Below, one piece after another: positions 1 through 7,755 of a stretch of 36,444 bases of DNA. A model generated the notes under the pieces. The model was not told the DNA's origin, made no database searches, and worked only from the letters and a program-made list of their open reading frames with translations. How positions within the stretch are numbered: the first letter of the stretch is position 1; each line of letters begins with the position of its first letter. A program made the translations under genes and the position numbers. The stretch comes from Chloroflexus sp. MS-G (lineage in GTDB: Bacteria > Chloroflexota > Chloroflexia > Chloroflexales > Chloroflexaceae): the NCBI RefSeq assembly GCF_000735195.1, contig NZ_JPIM01000045.1, positions 1-36,444 on the forward strand, written 5' to 3'.

Positions 1-52
1 AGCATTCAGCTAATCGGAGATGGTGTTTATCGGTTGTACGGCGACGAACGAG

Positions 53-69
53 TATTCGGATAGGCTCCT
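53..69. repeat. End of a dispersed inverted-repeat element
   Basis: The bases TATTCGGATAGGCTCCT nearly match the right end of the inverted-repeat element at 15112-15225, TATTCCGGATAGGCTCT. Only one end lies in the window, so the rest of this copy would be to the left of base 53. It resembles the terminus of a small mobile element, but no transposase is seen. Confidence 0.5.
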
Positions 70-128
70 AATCTCGCCGCTGATACCCAGTTGCGCATGA
101 TTGGGGCGGGTTTCAATCCCGCCCTGAG
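70..128. repeat. Dispersed intergenic hairpin repeat, copy A
   Basis: This stretch begins ATCTCGCCG, contains a GGGCGGG/CCCGCCC hairpin (104-110 with 118-124) and ends CTGAG. The same order of parts recurs at 3138-3198. It lies just downstream of the secreted-protein gene that ends at 147 and may also help end its transcript; there is no T-tract. Confidence 0.45.
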
Positions 129-146
129 CACGTAACGTTCAGTCTC

Positions 147-1496
147 CTACGGCAGTGTGGTAGTATCGGCCGTCGCTGCCTCATCCCACGATTCCACATT
201 TCCCGCCCAATCTCGAGCACGGATACGGAAAGCAAATTGTTTTCCTTCGTGGGGGCCAAACCAGGCGCTCAGATCGGTTGTCCCTAGCTTCCAGTCTGTC
301 CAGCCACCGTTTGGCAGCAAACGAACTTGTATGTCGTAGCTGGCAATCCCTGTCATATCGTCGGTACCACCCCATTGAATCTGGAAGCCGTTGTCAACGT
401 GCGTGATCGAGACAATTTGTGTGTCTGGTGGTGTGGTATCACTACGCGGCTCCCAGGCAATCGCGTCATAACGTACCGCCATACCTCGATCTCCGGTAAG
501 ATCACTCAGCGACACGCTCGGTACCGTGTTGGAGTTTCCACCAAAGTAATACGTTCCGAGTGAAGCCCACTGACCGGTGGCTGCACGTTGGTCAAGAATT
601 ATCTCAGTGGTTGTACCCTCATGACTGATGCGATAGCGAGCACTGGTTGTTGCCGGGTTCCCACAAGCTGGAATATATGCCTTCACTTCATAGAAACCGG
701 GACTCAGCGTAGGTGCATTCCAAATGGCAGCGGTCGTTGCCTGCGCGGGATCAGTCGTTGAGTAGGTCCATTGATGCTGGCCGTTCAGCCCGCACGGTTC
801 TTTATACCAATCTTTACCAACCGGGTTAAATGTTGGATCGGTGTTATCTACCGTTATTGCGCCTTCTGGCGCGGTCACCTGTACTTGTTGTGCATCATCA
901 ACCACTTGACCGGAACCGACTTCAACCGCTCCGGCAGGGCCGGGATCGTCACCAAGCCAGAGGAAGGTAACGTAGACATAATCACTGTTGGTCATGCCGA
1001 GATCATCCCAAAAGGTACCATCGGCGATGTCAATGCCGTTTGGGAGCGTGATCCGTCTTCCCCATTCATCGCGGCCCCCGTTGTATTTGTGGTAATAGGC
1101 AGCCTCAGCCATCGGCATACCAACCGGTAAATCACTATAACGCCGATTAGGATTCCAGTAGTCGTCGCGGGTGTTCCACGGTCCTACATCCCAAACCGGA
1201 ACCACAACTGAACGCCCGTTGTAGGTAATACGTACCTTGAATTGGTCAGTGCCCTTCGGTGAGAGTACGCACCAGCAGGGTAGGGCTACGAAGCGATCAC
1301 GGGGTTGAATAATATGGCCGTTGGCAGTGCGGTGACCAACCAGGCCTTCGCGGGTGGCAAAGATGCGGTAGGTTGGTGCGAGAGTTTGCTGCTGAGGTGG
1401 TGAAGTCGTTGGGGCAGCCTGAACAGGTGCGAAGATCGTTACGAGTACGATAAGTACCACAATCATCAAGCTGCGGCGAACGATCCTTCCAATCAT
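147..1496 (-). CDS. Secreted protein with DPBB-like, golvesin-like and FnIII-like domains
   Basis: A 449-residue exported protein. I chose the ATG at 1496 because AAGGAGA lies 8 bases upstream and the protein then begins with a textbook signal peptide: MIGRIVRR, a hydrophobic run, and an A-x-A-like cleavage site after about residue 27. The longer upstream reading has no such signal. Residues about 45-190 (with the segment VPVWDVGPWN) look like the double-psi beta-barrel fold of RlpA/expansin-type proteins. Residues about 212-346 resemble the golvesin C-terminal/Xly carbohydrate-binding-like domain. Residues about 355-449 look like a fibronectin type III-like sandwich. A cell-surface, possibly wall-binding role is inferred; no catalytic activity can be claimed. 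It lies downstream of the DUF3048 lipoprotein gene across a 254-base gap full of inverted repeats. Confidence 0.85.
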   Translation of the reverse strand: MIGRIVRRSLMIVVLIVLVTIFAPVQAAPTTSPPQQQTLAPTYRIFATREGLVGHRTANGHIIQPRDRFVALPCWCVLSPKGTDQFKVRITYNGRSVVVPVWDVGPWNTRDDYWNPNRRYSDLPVGMPMAEAAYYHKYNGGRDEWGRRITLPNGIDIADGTFWDDLGMTNSDYVYVTFLWLGDDPGPAGAVEVGSGQVVDDAQQVQVTAPEGAITVDNTDPTFNPVGKDWYKEPCGLNGQHQWTYSTTDPAQATTAAIWNAPTLSPGFYEVKAYIPACGNPATTSARYRISHEGTTTEIILDQRAATGQWASLGTYYFGGNSNTVPSVSLSDLTGDRGMAVRYDAIAWEPRSDTTPPDTQIVSITHVDNGFQIQWGGTDDMTGIASYDIQVRLLPNGGWTDWKLGTTDLSAWFGPHEGKQFAFRIRARDWAGNVESWDEAATADTTTLP

Positions 1497-1575
1497 ACAG
1501 TTGTCTCCTTTGTGTTGACGGCATACGGCTGAAAGCCGGGCAGACGCGAGGCAGCCGTCGTTGCGTTGTCTGTCA

Positions 1576-1713
1576 TTCACGAGCATCGATTGCGTGATTA
1601 GTGCTCGTGAACAATGCGATAGATGCGTCTGCACAGGCGTTGCACGATGCAAAGAAGGCAGGATGGGGGAATAATTCACGTTGACCACTTGGTCAGCTTG
1701 CGTGCAACGCCTG
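1576..1713. repeat. Stacked inverted repeats upstream of the secreted-protein gene
   Basis: Two perfect inverted repeats and one palindrome sit in this gap. TTCACGAGCA (1576-1585) pairs with TGCTCGTGAA (1602-1611). CAGGCGTTGCAC (1634-1645) pairs with GTGCAACGCCTG (1702-1713). Inside the second is the palindrome TGACCA-CT-TGGTCA (1682-1695). They could be operators, a structured leader, or a small non-autonomous element bounded by the 12-base arms. Confidence 0.55.
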
Positions 1714-1722
1714 CCTGTTGCA

Positions 1723-1742
1723 GCCGGAGCCATTGCTCCGGC
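1723..1742 (-). terminator. Hairpin just after the DUF3048 gene
   Basis: GCCGGAGC, a 4-base loop, then GCTCCGGC form a perfect 8-bp stem 8 bases after the stop codon of the DUF3048 gene on the minus strand. No T-run follows, so it is either a weak intrinsic terminator or a 3' end stabiliser. Confidence 0.5.
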
Positions 1743-1750
1743 GTATCACG

Positions 1751-2923
1751 TTATCGTCCGCCCTGAACGGTGAGGTTAGCGAGGCTAGGAATGGCGGCGA
1801 TCCAGACCGATCCCGGTGCAAGCGGGATTTCGTTGCCATCTGCATCGATCAGATACAGTTGCGCGTAACCGGCAGATTTACGCCAGGTTGCTTCAATCAT
1901 GCGTCCGTCGCGGAAGATGCGCGCCGGTCCTTCACCGATCACATCTTGCTCAATCCGTCCCTTTGGATCATTTGGAATCGGTCGTTCGGGTACTTCCAGG
2001 ATTACAACATTCTTGAACTGTAATTGCGTACCCGTTGCAGCATCAACGTGAGGCCGATTCCCGCGTAGATAGCGATAGCTGTTCGAGGTTGGATCGTAAC
2101 TCCAACCTACAGCGGATTCACGGTAAATGAAGAAGTAGCGCAATTCTTGTTGAGCAGGCCGTTCCTCGATTGGGGCTTCGGCTGAATAGAGGAACCCAAT
2201 TTCTGACAGACCGTCAACTGATCGCTCGTTGGCGGCAGCAAATGCAGCGATGTTGGCGCTATTGGTGTAGAGATTGTGCGGTGCACTCCGATCACGGGTT
2301 CGGTAAAAGTAGCGGCTAGCATTGCCACGGAGCGCATCCATATTGATAAGCTCAATCGAAGTTTCGGCCAGCAAGAGACCTTCTGGCGAGCCACCAGCAT
2401 GAACGTAGACGGCGCGCAGTCCTTTTGCCCATTCGACATAGTATGGACGAGCACTGCGTACCGGGCCAATTACCGACATCTCAGGTGAGATACCGGGGAT
2501 AAAGACAGCCATGTAGCGGGTGATACCGAATTCGGCCAGCGCCTCAAAGACGATTGCGGCACCATCCATACCGGTTTGGGGATAGGCATTCGGATGGTTG
2601 TCATACATAACGGCAAAAGGACGAGTAGTGACCGATCCCCGTGGTACGGCCAGTGGCGCATTCAACGGCTCAGGTGTAGCAGTTGGTTCAGGGACAGCCG
2701 TTGGTTCAGGTGTAGCTGTCGGTTCAGGGGTCGCAGTTGATTCGGGTGTAGCAGTTGGTTCGGGGGTAGCCGCAGGCAGGAGAGTTGGTACGCCTGTAGA
2801 AAGTATCTCAGTGGTTTCGATAGATACCGTGGTAGCTGTAGGTTCGTTTGCTACAGCCGATCCACACGCACCGATCAACAAAACTGCTAGCAGCAAGGCC
2901 AGCACAGTATATCTGCGTATCAT
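1751..2923 (-). CDS. DUF3048 domain lipoprotein (YerB-like)
   Basis: A 390-residue predicted lipoprotein. The ATG at 2923 is preferred over an upstream GTG because AGGAAAGAG lies in position and the N-terminus MIRRYTVLALLLAVLLIGAC is a lipoprotein signal peptide with lipobox LIGAC. A Pro/Thr/Glu-rich linker (roughly residues 50-86) is encoded by six 18-bp repeats. The rest matches the DUF3048 family (YerB type), for example FAVMYDNHPNAYPQTG and the segment around GPVRSARPYYVEWA. The family is widespread in Gram-positives and Chloroflexota; its biochemical role is not established. The protein should be anchored on the outer face of the membrane, with the linker as a spacer. It has a good promoter of its own. 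Confidence 0.92.
   Translation of the reverse strand: MIRRYTVLALLLAVLLIGACGSAVANEPTATTVSIETTEILSTGVPTLLPAATPEPTATPESTATPEPTATPEPTAVPEPTATPEPLNAPLAVPRGSVTTRPFAVMYDNHPNAYPQTGMDGAAIVFEALAEFGITRYMAVFIPGISPEMSVIGPVRSARPYYVEWAKGLRAVYVHAGGSPEGLLLAETSIELINMDALRGNASRYFYRTRDRSAPHNLYTNSANIAAFAAANERSVDGLSEIGFLYSAEAPIEERPAQQELRYFFIYRESAVGWSYDPTSNSYRYLRGNRPHVDAATGTQLQFKNVVILEVPERPIPNDPKGRIEQDVIGEGPARIFRDGRMIEATWRKSAGYAQLYLIDADGNEIPLAPGSVWIAAIPSLANLTVQGGR
2667..2774 (-). repeat. Six 18-bp tandem repeats encoding a Pro/Thr linker
   Basis: Six imperfect 18-base units, typified on the plus strand by GGTTCAGGTGTAGCTGTC, lie within the DUF3048 gene and encode repeated EPTATP-type hexapeptides. Copy number is likely to vary between strains by slippage. 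This is a coding linker, not a CRISPR array. Confidence 0.85.
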
Positions 2924-2975
2924 AGATTCTCTTTCCTGGTGCACCGCAGGTCATGGCGGATAGCACGAGCGCCAT

Positions 2976-3003
2976 ATTATAACATGACTTTTCAAACCTG
3001 CAA
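2976..3003 (-). promoter_or_regulatory. Promoter of the DUF3048 lipoprotein gene
   Basis: On the minus strand TTGCAG (2998-3003) is followed after 16 bases by TATAAT (2976-2981), with an extended -10 TG at 2983-2984. Transcription would start near 2969, giving a leader of about 46 bases. Confidence 0.75.
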
Positions 3004-3137
3004 GTTATTTCGTAGGATGGCCAGGGGTTTTCAACGTTCTCACCGTGCTCGGTAGAGGTAACGTGAGGAGCGGAATGAAGCTTGAGATAATATGGAGCAA
3101 TTCCCATTCCGACCGTGCGTTGCCCAACCCGGTCGTT

Positions 3138-3198
3138 TATCTCGCCGATGATGCCCGTCCCCGCCTTGTCGGCGCGGGTTCCCAACCCGCCCACTGAG
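3138..3198. repeat. Dispersed intergenic hairpin repeat, copy B
   Basis: Starting TATCTCGCCG and ending CTGAG, this copy shares the part order of 70-128. Its hairpin is GCGGGTT-CCC-AACCCGC at 3174-3190. It sits in the middle of a divergent intergenic region. Confidence 0.45.
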
Positions 3199-3330
3199 GC
3201 AAGGGAGAGTGCATCGTCGGGACGGAAAGAGCGATCCGTTTACATACCAGTGGGGTTTGAAGAGAACCTATCCCTCTTGACCACTTCTGTTTTCTACATT
3301 TCTGATCTTCTACATAAGCTCGAAACGCGG

Positions 3331-3336
3331 TACAAT
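3331..3336 (+). promoter_or_regulatory. Candidate -10 box for the histidine kinase gene
   Basis: TACAAT lies 35 bases before the kinase start codon. The -35 position (3308-3313, TTCTAC) matches poorly, so the promoter may be weak or need an activator. Confidence 0.4.
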
Positions 3337-3371
3337 ACAACAGATTTCACGTCCTAAACGGAGAGTCGATC

Positions 3372-6300
3372 ATGACAAATGCATCCCACATTGTGCTACC
3401 AGAGTGGATAACCCTGGCAACAACGATGATCGACACCCAGCAATTTTCTGATTTGCAAGCTACTGCTCTGGCTACGCTACGAATGGTTTTGCCGCATTAT
3501 GATGTCGATCTCCAGTGGTCATTTCAAGGGCATCCACAGGATGTGCACGATGGTGTTGTTCATCCGATCGCGGCTGAGGAAGTCTACGGCTGGTTAACGA
3601 TCCGTCCAGGTTCGTTGACTACTGAAGAGTTAGCGATACTGAACGTTATCGAGCGTCTGATCATTGCCGCTTATGATCGGGTACGACAGCGCATGGATCG
3701 GCAAGATTGGCGACGGCGACTACAGGTTGAGTTTGATGCTTTGCGCGACTGTCATGATCCTGAACTGATTTGCCGTCAATTCGGACAGTTAATGTCTCAA
3801 ATCGCGGGATGGCCATTGCATGTTGGGGTAGCGATCCCATTTCAACGTAGTGTATGGATTGAACAAATAGCCCACTACGATCCGCAAGCAGGAAACCATA
3901 GTTTGTCTGGTCGGCAATTCTGGACGGCTGAGACCGATCTTAGTAGCGTTGTGATGAAACTGAGTATGCCGATCAGTTCAACAAGATACCTGCACGACTG
4001 TGCCCACTATCAGGTTCGACCACACACCATCTGGAAGGATTTTGCTCCGACGTACTGGTCAGGGGTTCCCATTCGTTTTGAAGGTGAAACGATTGGTATG
4101 GTCTACACATACACAATGACACCATCAACCGTTGGCGAACTGCAACAGCAGATTGTCAATGAAGGATTGTACCTGATCAGTCAGTTGTTACGACCGATTC
4201 TCTTGCACCGCGAAGCGGAGCGTGCTAGTCGTCAACAGCGGATGTGGCAAGAGTTGATTTCTGCCGGTGTGCAGATTTTTGATCCTGATCGGGCATTACA
4301 AATGATGTTGGAAATCAGTTGTCAGTTGTTGGATGTGCAGGCAGGTAGTCTGTTTATCGTCGATGAACAGCAGCGCGAGGTGGTTCTTCGTTATGTGGCC
4401 GGTCAACATATGCGGCAATTGGTTGGGATGCGTCTGCCAATGAGCCATGGCATCCTTGGTCAATCGTTGGCGCTCGGCAAACCGGTTATTGTTAATGATG
4501 CAGTTGGCGACCCGCGACGCAGTCACTGGCTAGATCAGATGACTGGCCTGATGTGTCACAATCTGATCAGCGTGCCGTTTACCTCACCGAGTGGTGTGCG
4601 TGCCTGTTTGCAATATGTCAATCGCCAAGAAACAGCACCGTTTATCGATGCTGATATTGATCGCATCAATGCGATTATGGCAAGTATGAGCCTGGTCATT
4701 GACCATGCCCAGCGGCTTACGCAGGTAGAAACAGGGATCATCCAACATGCCCGTGATCTTGATCGGCGCAACGCTGACTTGCAGTCGGTGTTAGCTCTCA
4801 GTCGTGATCTGTTGCTCGAACGAGCGCCCGATCAGCTTTTTCACCTGATTATCAATGCGATCTGTGAGCGGATACGGTTTCAGGCGGCAGCCCTGTTTGT
4901 TCATCGGCGCGAGCGGAGTCTGCATCCGGCGTTGGAGTGTGTTGTTGCTACCGATCGTCTCGCTGCTGAATTTCCAATCGGTTTGCGTCTGGCAGCTAAC
5001 CGACTTGATATACTGGCTCACGAGTGGTCGCTAGGCGAGAGCTGTTTTCTTCTCAACCGGCGAAGGGCCAGTTTTGCGGCTTTGTTTGACCTACCAGCAC
5101 CGGTGCTAGAACAACTCGTCGATTTTGGGGCGACGCAGTGGAATGCTGATGATTTGCTGGTCGTGCTTCTGCGAGCACCTGATCAGCGGGTCCAGGCAGT
5201 GTTGTTCCTCGATCAACCGCTCAATGGTCAACGTCCGTCATCTGATGATATTCAGGCGCTGATTGTCTATGCCGGTATTGCCGGTGCGGCCATCGAAATT
5301 GCGCTCTTGCGGCACCGTCAGCAACGTAGTTTAGAGCGTCTGACAGCACTGAATGGCCTCGGGATGGTGATCAACTCGCAATCGTTACCTGAGCCGCAGG
5401 TGTTGGCGATGACAGTGCGCGGCATGCTTGAGATGGTCGATGGCGCATGGGCGCAGGTTGTGTTGTTTGATCCGGTTCAAGATACATTGCGCTTTGAGCA
5501 GTCGGTTGGCGTCACGATGCTTTCGCAGGATGCGGTGTTGACTCTCGCTCGTCGGGCACTGACTCAGCGGCGTCCGGTTTTTCGTTCGGCGACAACCGTT
5601 GCTCTGCCGCTCCGTGGTACCCAACAGCCAATTGGTGTGATCGTGATCGGCGGCGAGCAAGCTCTCGATTCTACCGATATCGAGATGTTGATGCTCTACG
5701 TCACCCAGACAGCTATCGCTATCGAGAGCATGCGTTTGCTCGAGGTGGTACGGCGTGCACGCGATAATCTATCGCGGGTGATGGCGACGATTGAGGATGC
5801 TCTTATTCTCTATAATGCTGATGGAACAGTTGTCGTGACCAATGAAACCTTTTATCGTCTTGCCCAAACGAACGCATGGTCACCGCCATTGTTTCAGGCG
5901 AATACGATCCATATCGAACAGTTACTCACTCAATGGGCAGATCAACGCCGTCTGGAAGCTGATGCCATCGCTACGCTGTGCCGCTCACTTTCTACTGCTG
6001 GCGCGCAAGGTGAATTACGGGGAAGTGATGGAGTATTTTCCTGGAAGATAACCTCGGCTGGTGATCTCATCTCTGGTCGTATTCCGGCTTTTTTGTTGAC
6101 AATTCGTGATGTGACCGAGGCAAAACGGGTCGAGCAGTTGCGTGAAGACCTGACACATACCCTGGTACACGATTTTAAGAACCCGCTCACTGTTATTAAA
6201 CTTTCCTTTGAGCGGCTGGAACAGGAACTGGGCGATCTCCTTACTGAACGCCAGAAAAAGGCAATTTTCATTGGGCAAAACAGCACAAATCGGTTGATTA

Positions 6301-6893
6301 ACCAGGTGCACCTGATGCTCGATATTGGGCGGCTCGAGAGTGGTCAAATGCCACTTGAGCTAGGGCCGTTGCCGGTTGCCAGTCTCATTGAGCAGGTTAC
6401 CGAGCGATTATCGATCCAGGCCCAAGAGAAGCACGTCCAGATCGTGCACCGGATTGACCCGCAGGTGCGCTGGTTGTTCGCCGATGCTGATATTATCGCC
6501 CGTGTGCTGCAAAATTTGCTCGATAATGCACTCAAATACAGTGCGTCTGGCGATCTGATTTCGCTTGAAATTCAGGTAAAACCTGAACAACAAGAACCAC
6601 AGCTTGTGACTGTATCTGATGAGGTGACGGTTTTGATTCCGGGTGATCGAGTTGCCCATATCGTTGTACGCGATCAGGGGCCGGGTATTCCGCCTGAAGC
6701 TCAGGATGCTCTCTTTACCCGCTTCAGTCAGGCCAGGAGTAAACGAAGCGAAGGGAGTGGCCTGGGATTATTTTTCTGTCGGCTGGCAGTTGAGGCGCAT
6801 CGAGGAGTGATCTGGGTTGAAAGTTCGCCTGGTCAGGGCAGCGCATTTCATTTTACGCTGCCGCTGGCCGAAATCTACTCTGATGCAGGCTAA
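3372..6893 (+). CDS. Cytosolic multi-GAF/PAS sensor histidine kinase
   Basis: A 1173-residue kinase with no membrane segment, so it probably senses a cytoplasmic signal. GAF-like modules lie at about 125-285, 298-445, 480-640 and 655-795, followed by a PAS-like module at 800-915. The transmitter is complete: phospho-acceptor H933 in HDFKNP, N-box N1048 and N1052 in QNLLDNALKY, G1 box at D1101 (DQGPGIP), and G2 at 1128-1132 (GSGLG). GGAGAG lies 6 bases before the ATG. No receiver or response-regulator gene is adjacent, so it is an orphan kinase. The ligands of the GAF domains cannot be read from sequence; no obvious bilin-binding motif was recognised. Its stop codon lies 3 bases from the convergent stop of the SEC-C gene. 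Confidence 0.93.
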   Translation: MTNASHIVLPEWITLATTMIDTQQFSDLQATALATLRMVLPHYDVDLQWSFQGHPQDVHDGVVHPIAAEEVYGWLTIRPGSLTTEELAILNVIERLIIAAYDRVRQRMDRQDWRRRLQVEFDALRDCHDPELICRQFGQLMSQIAGWPLHVGVAIPFQRSVWIEQIAHYDPQAGNHSLSGRQFWTAETDLSSVVMKLSMPISSTRYLHDCAHYQVRPHTIWKDFAPTYWSGVPIRFEGETIGMVYTYTMTPSTVGELQQQIVNEGLYLISQLLRPILLHREAERASRQQRMWQELISAGVQIFDPDRALQMMLEISCQLLDVQAGSLFIVDEQQREVVLRYVAGQHMRQLVGMRLPMSHGILGQSLALGKPVIVNDAVGDPRRSHWLDQMTGLMCHNLISVPFTSPSGVRACLQYVNRQETAPFIDADIDRINAIMASMSLVIDHAQRLTQVETGIIQHARDLDRRNADLQSVLALSRDLLLERAPDQLFHLIINAICERIRFQAAALFVHRRERSLHPALECVVATDRLAAEFPIGLRLAANRLDILAHEWSLGESCFLLNRRRASFAALFDLPAPVLEQLVDFGATQWNADDLLVVLLRAPDQRVQAVLFLDQPLNGQRPSSDDIQALIVYAGIAGAAIEIALLRHRQQRSLERLTALNGLGMVINSQSLPEPQVLAMTVRGMLEMVDGAWAQVVLFDPVQDTLRFEQSVGVTMLSQDAVLTLARRALTQRRPVFRSATTVALPLRGTQQPIGVIVIGGEQALDSTDIEMLMLYVTQTAIAIESMRLLEVVRRARDNLSRVMATIEDALILYNADGTVVVTNETFYRLAQTNAWSPPLFQANTIHIEQLLTQWADQRRLEADAIATLCRSLSTAGAQGELRGSDGVFSWKITSAGDLISGRIPAFLLTIRDVTEAKRVEQLREDLTHTLVHDFKNPLTVIKLSFERLEQELGDLLTERQKKAIFIGQNSTNRLINQVHLMLDIGRLESGQMPLELGPLPVASLIEQVTERLSIQAQEKHVQIVHRIDPQVRWLFADADIIARVLQNLLDNALKYSASGDLISLEIQVKPEQQEPQLVTVSDEVTVLIPGDRVAHIVVRDQGPGIPPEAQDALFTRFSQARSKRSEGSGLGLFFCRLAVEAHRGVIWVESSPGQGSAFHFTLPLAEIYSDAG

Positions 6894-6896
6894 CGG

Positions 6897-7736
6897 TCAG
6901 TCCCTAAGCAGGCGCTGACGGGTCTCTTCAATAAAACGCTGAATGCGATCAGGGTCGGGTTTATCTGTTGGCAATATCAGAATGAAATGACTGAATATTT
7001 CCGAACGTTCGCGGAGCAGGTCTTGCCAGCCGGCCTCTGGTCGTTCACGTCGTAGTGCTTCCAGATGAATGTGTGCGAATGTCTGAAGCGGCTCGGCGGT
7101 ATCAGGTGTGAGATGCGCAGCAGGGCCGGCAAGGTAGTAATTCGGTGTTGTTTGGCCGAGTGGTGTATCTACCGGTACCAGATGACCGACAATAACCTCA
7201 TTGAGTTCGAGGCGCAGTGAGGCATGGCTGTCGGCCAATGGCACGGCGTCATCGTTTAGTAAGTCGCGCAGACTGGCACCGGCATTCGGATGGAGTTTCT
7301 CAACGCGGTACGGTCGTAACCTGACATCAACCCAGGTCGGTAAGAGTTGACGTTCAAGAGGGGAAAGAGCGCTCTCGTTCGCTTGATCCGCCAGGCGTTC
7401 GACAAGGGTTTTTCCGTCAGGTTGGCGGTAATCAAAGGCAAACCACACCATAAACCGGTCGGCGCCGTAACTTTCGCGCTGGTTTAGTTCGGCCAGTTGC
7501 GCAAACTGGTAACGTTGTTGCCAATAACGATCAAAGGCAGTTTGCAGGTCAGAAGCGTCGGCCGCAGTTGCCATCGCCAGGATACGTTGTAAGAGCTGAT
7601 CTTGCGCATTCCGTAAGCGCAGTTGCTGACTGCGCCACTCCTCTTCAATCCGTAAATGGCAATCTTTATACTTGCGGCCACTCCCGCAGTAGCAAGGATC
7701 ATTACGCCCTAACTTTCGCGTCTTCACTTGATTCAT
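6897..7736 (-). CDS. SEC-C zinc-motif protein
   Basis: A 279-residue protein. The ATG at 7736 has AAGGAG about 10 bases upstream and places the SEC-C motif at the N-terminus: GRNDPCYCGSGRKYKDCH with C15, C17, C26 and H27 as the likely zinc ligands. An upstream extension of the frame runs into the FGE-like gene and has no domain sense, so it was dropped. In SecA this motif binds zinc and contacts SecB or ribosomes; many small proteins carry it with unknown roles. The remaining 240 residues are mostly helical and not recognised. It is the last gene of a four-gene operon, 19 bases after the FGE-like gene. Confidence 0.88.
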   Translation of the reverse strand: MNQVKTRKLGRNDPCYCGSGRKYKDCHLRIEEEWRSQQLRLRNAQDQLLQRILAMATAADASDLQTAFDRYWQQRYQFAQLAELNQRESYGADRFMVWFAFDYRQPDGKTLVERLADQANESALSPLERQLLPTWVDVRLRPYRVEKLHPNAGASLRDLLNDDAVPLADSHASLRLELNEVIVGHLVPVDTPLGQTTPNYYLAGPAAHLTPDTAEPLQTFAHIHLEALRRERPEAGWQDLLRERSEIFSHFILILPTDKPDPDRIQRFIEETRQRLLRD

Positions 7737-7755
7737 TTGCGAATCACTCCTTACG

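Larger units (their letters stand above)
2924..3371. other. Divergent intergenic region, 448 bases
   Basis: This gap lies between the DUF3048 lipoprotein gene (minus) and the histidine kinase gene (plus). It holds the lipoprotein promoter, repeat copy B (3138-3198) and a weak candidate promoter for the kinase. I see no convincing gene; the short open frames here run through the repeat. Confidence 0.7.

Noticed and set aside
1497..1733. Extended N-terminus of the secreted protein
   Set aside because: It would place 79 residues before a textbook signal peptide and crosses the inverted-repeat stack.
2667..2774. Regular 18-bp repeats considered as a CRISPR array
   Set aside because: Units abut with no spacers, diverge in a codon-wise manner, and encode a linker in a real gene.
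2598..2963. Plus-strand frame of 121 residues rich in Gly/Ser/Val repeats
   Set aside because: It is the antisense of the Pro/Thr linker repeats of the DUF3048 lipoprotein gene, with no ribosome binding site or domain.
3115..3357. Plus-strand open frame of 80 residues before the histidine kinase
   Set aside because: It runs through dispersed repeat copy B and has no recognisable features.
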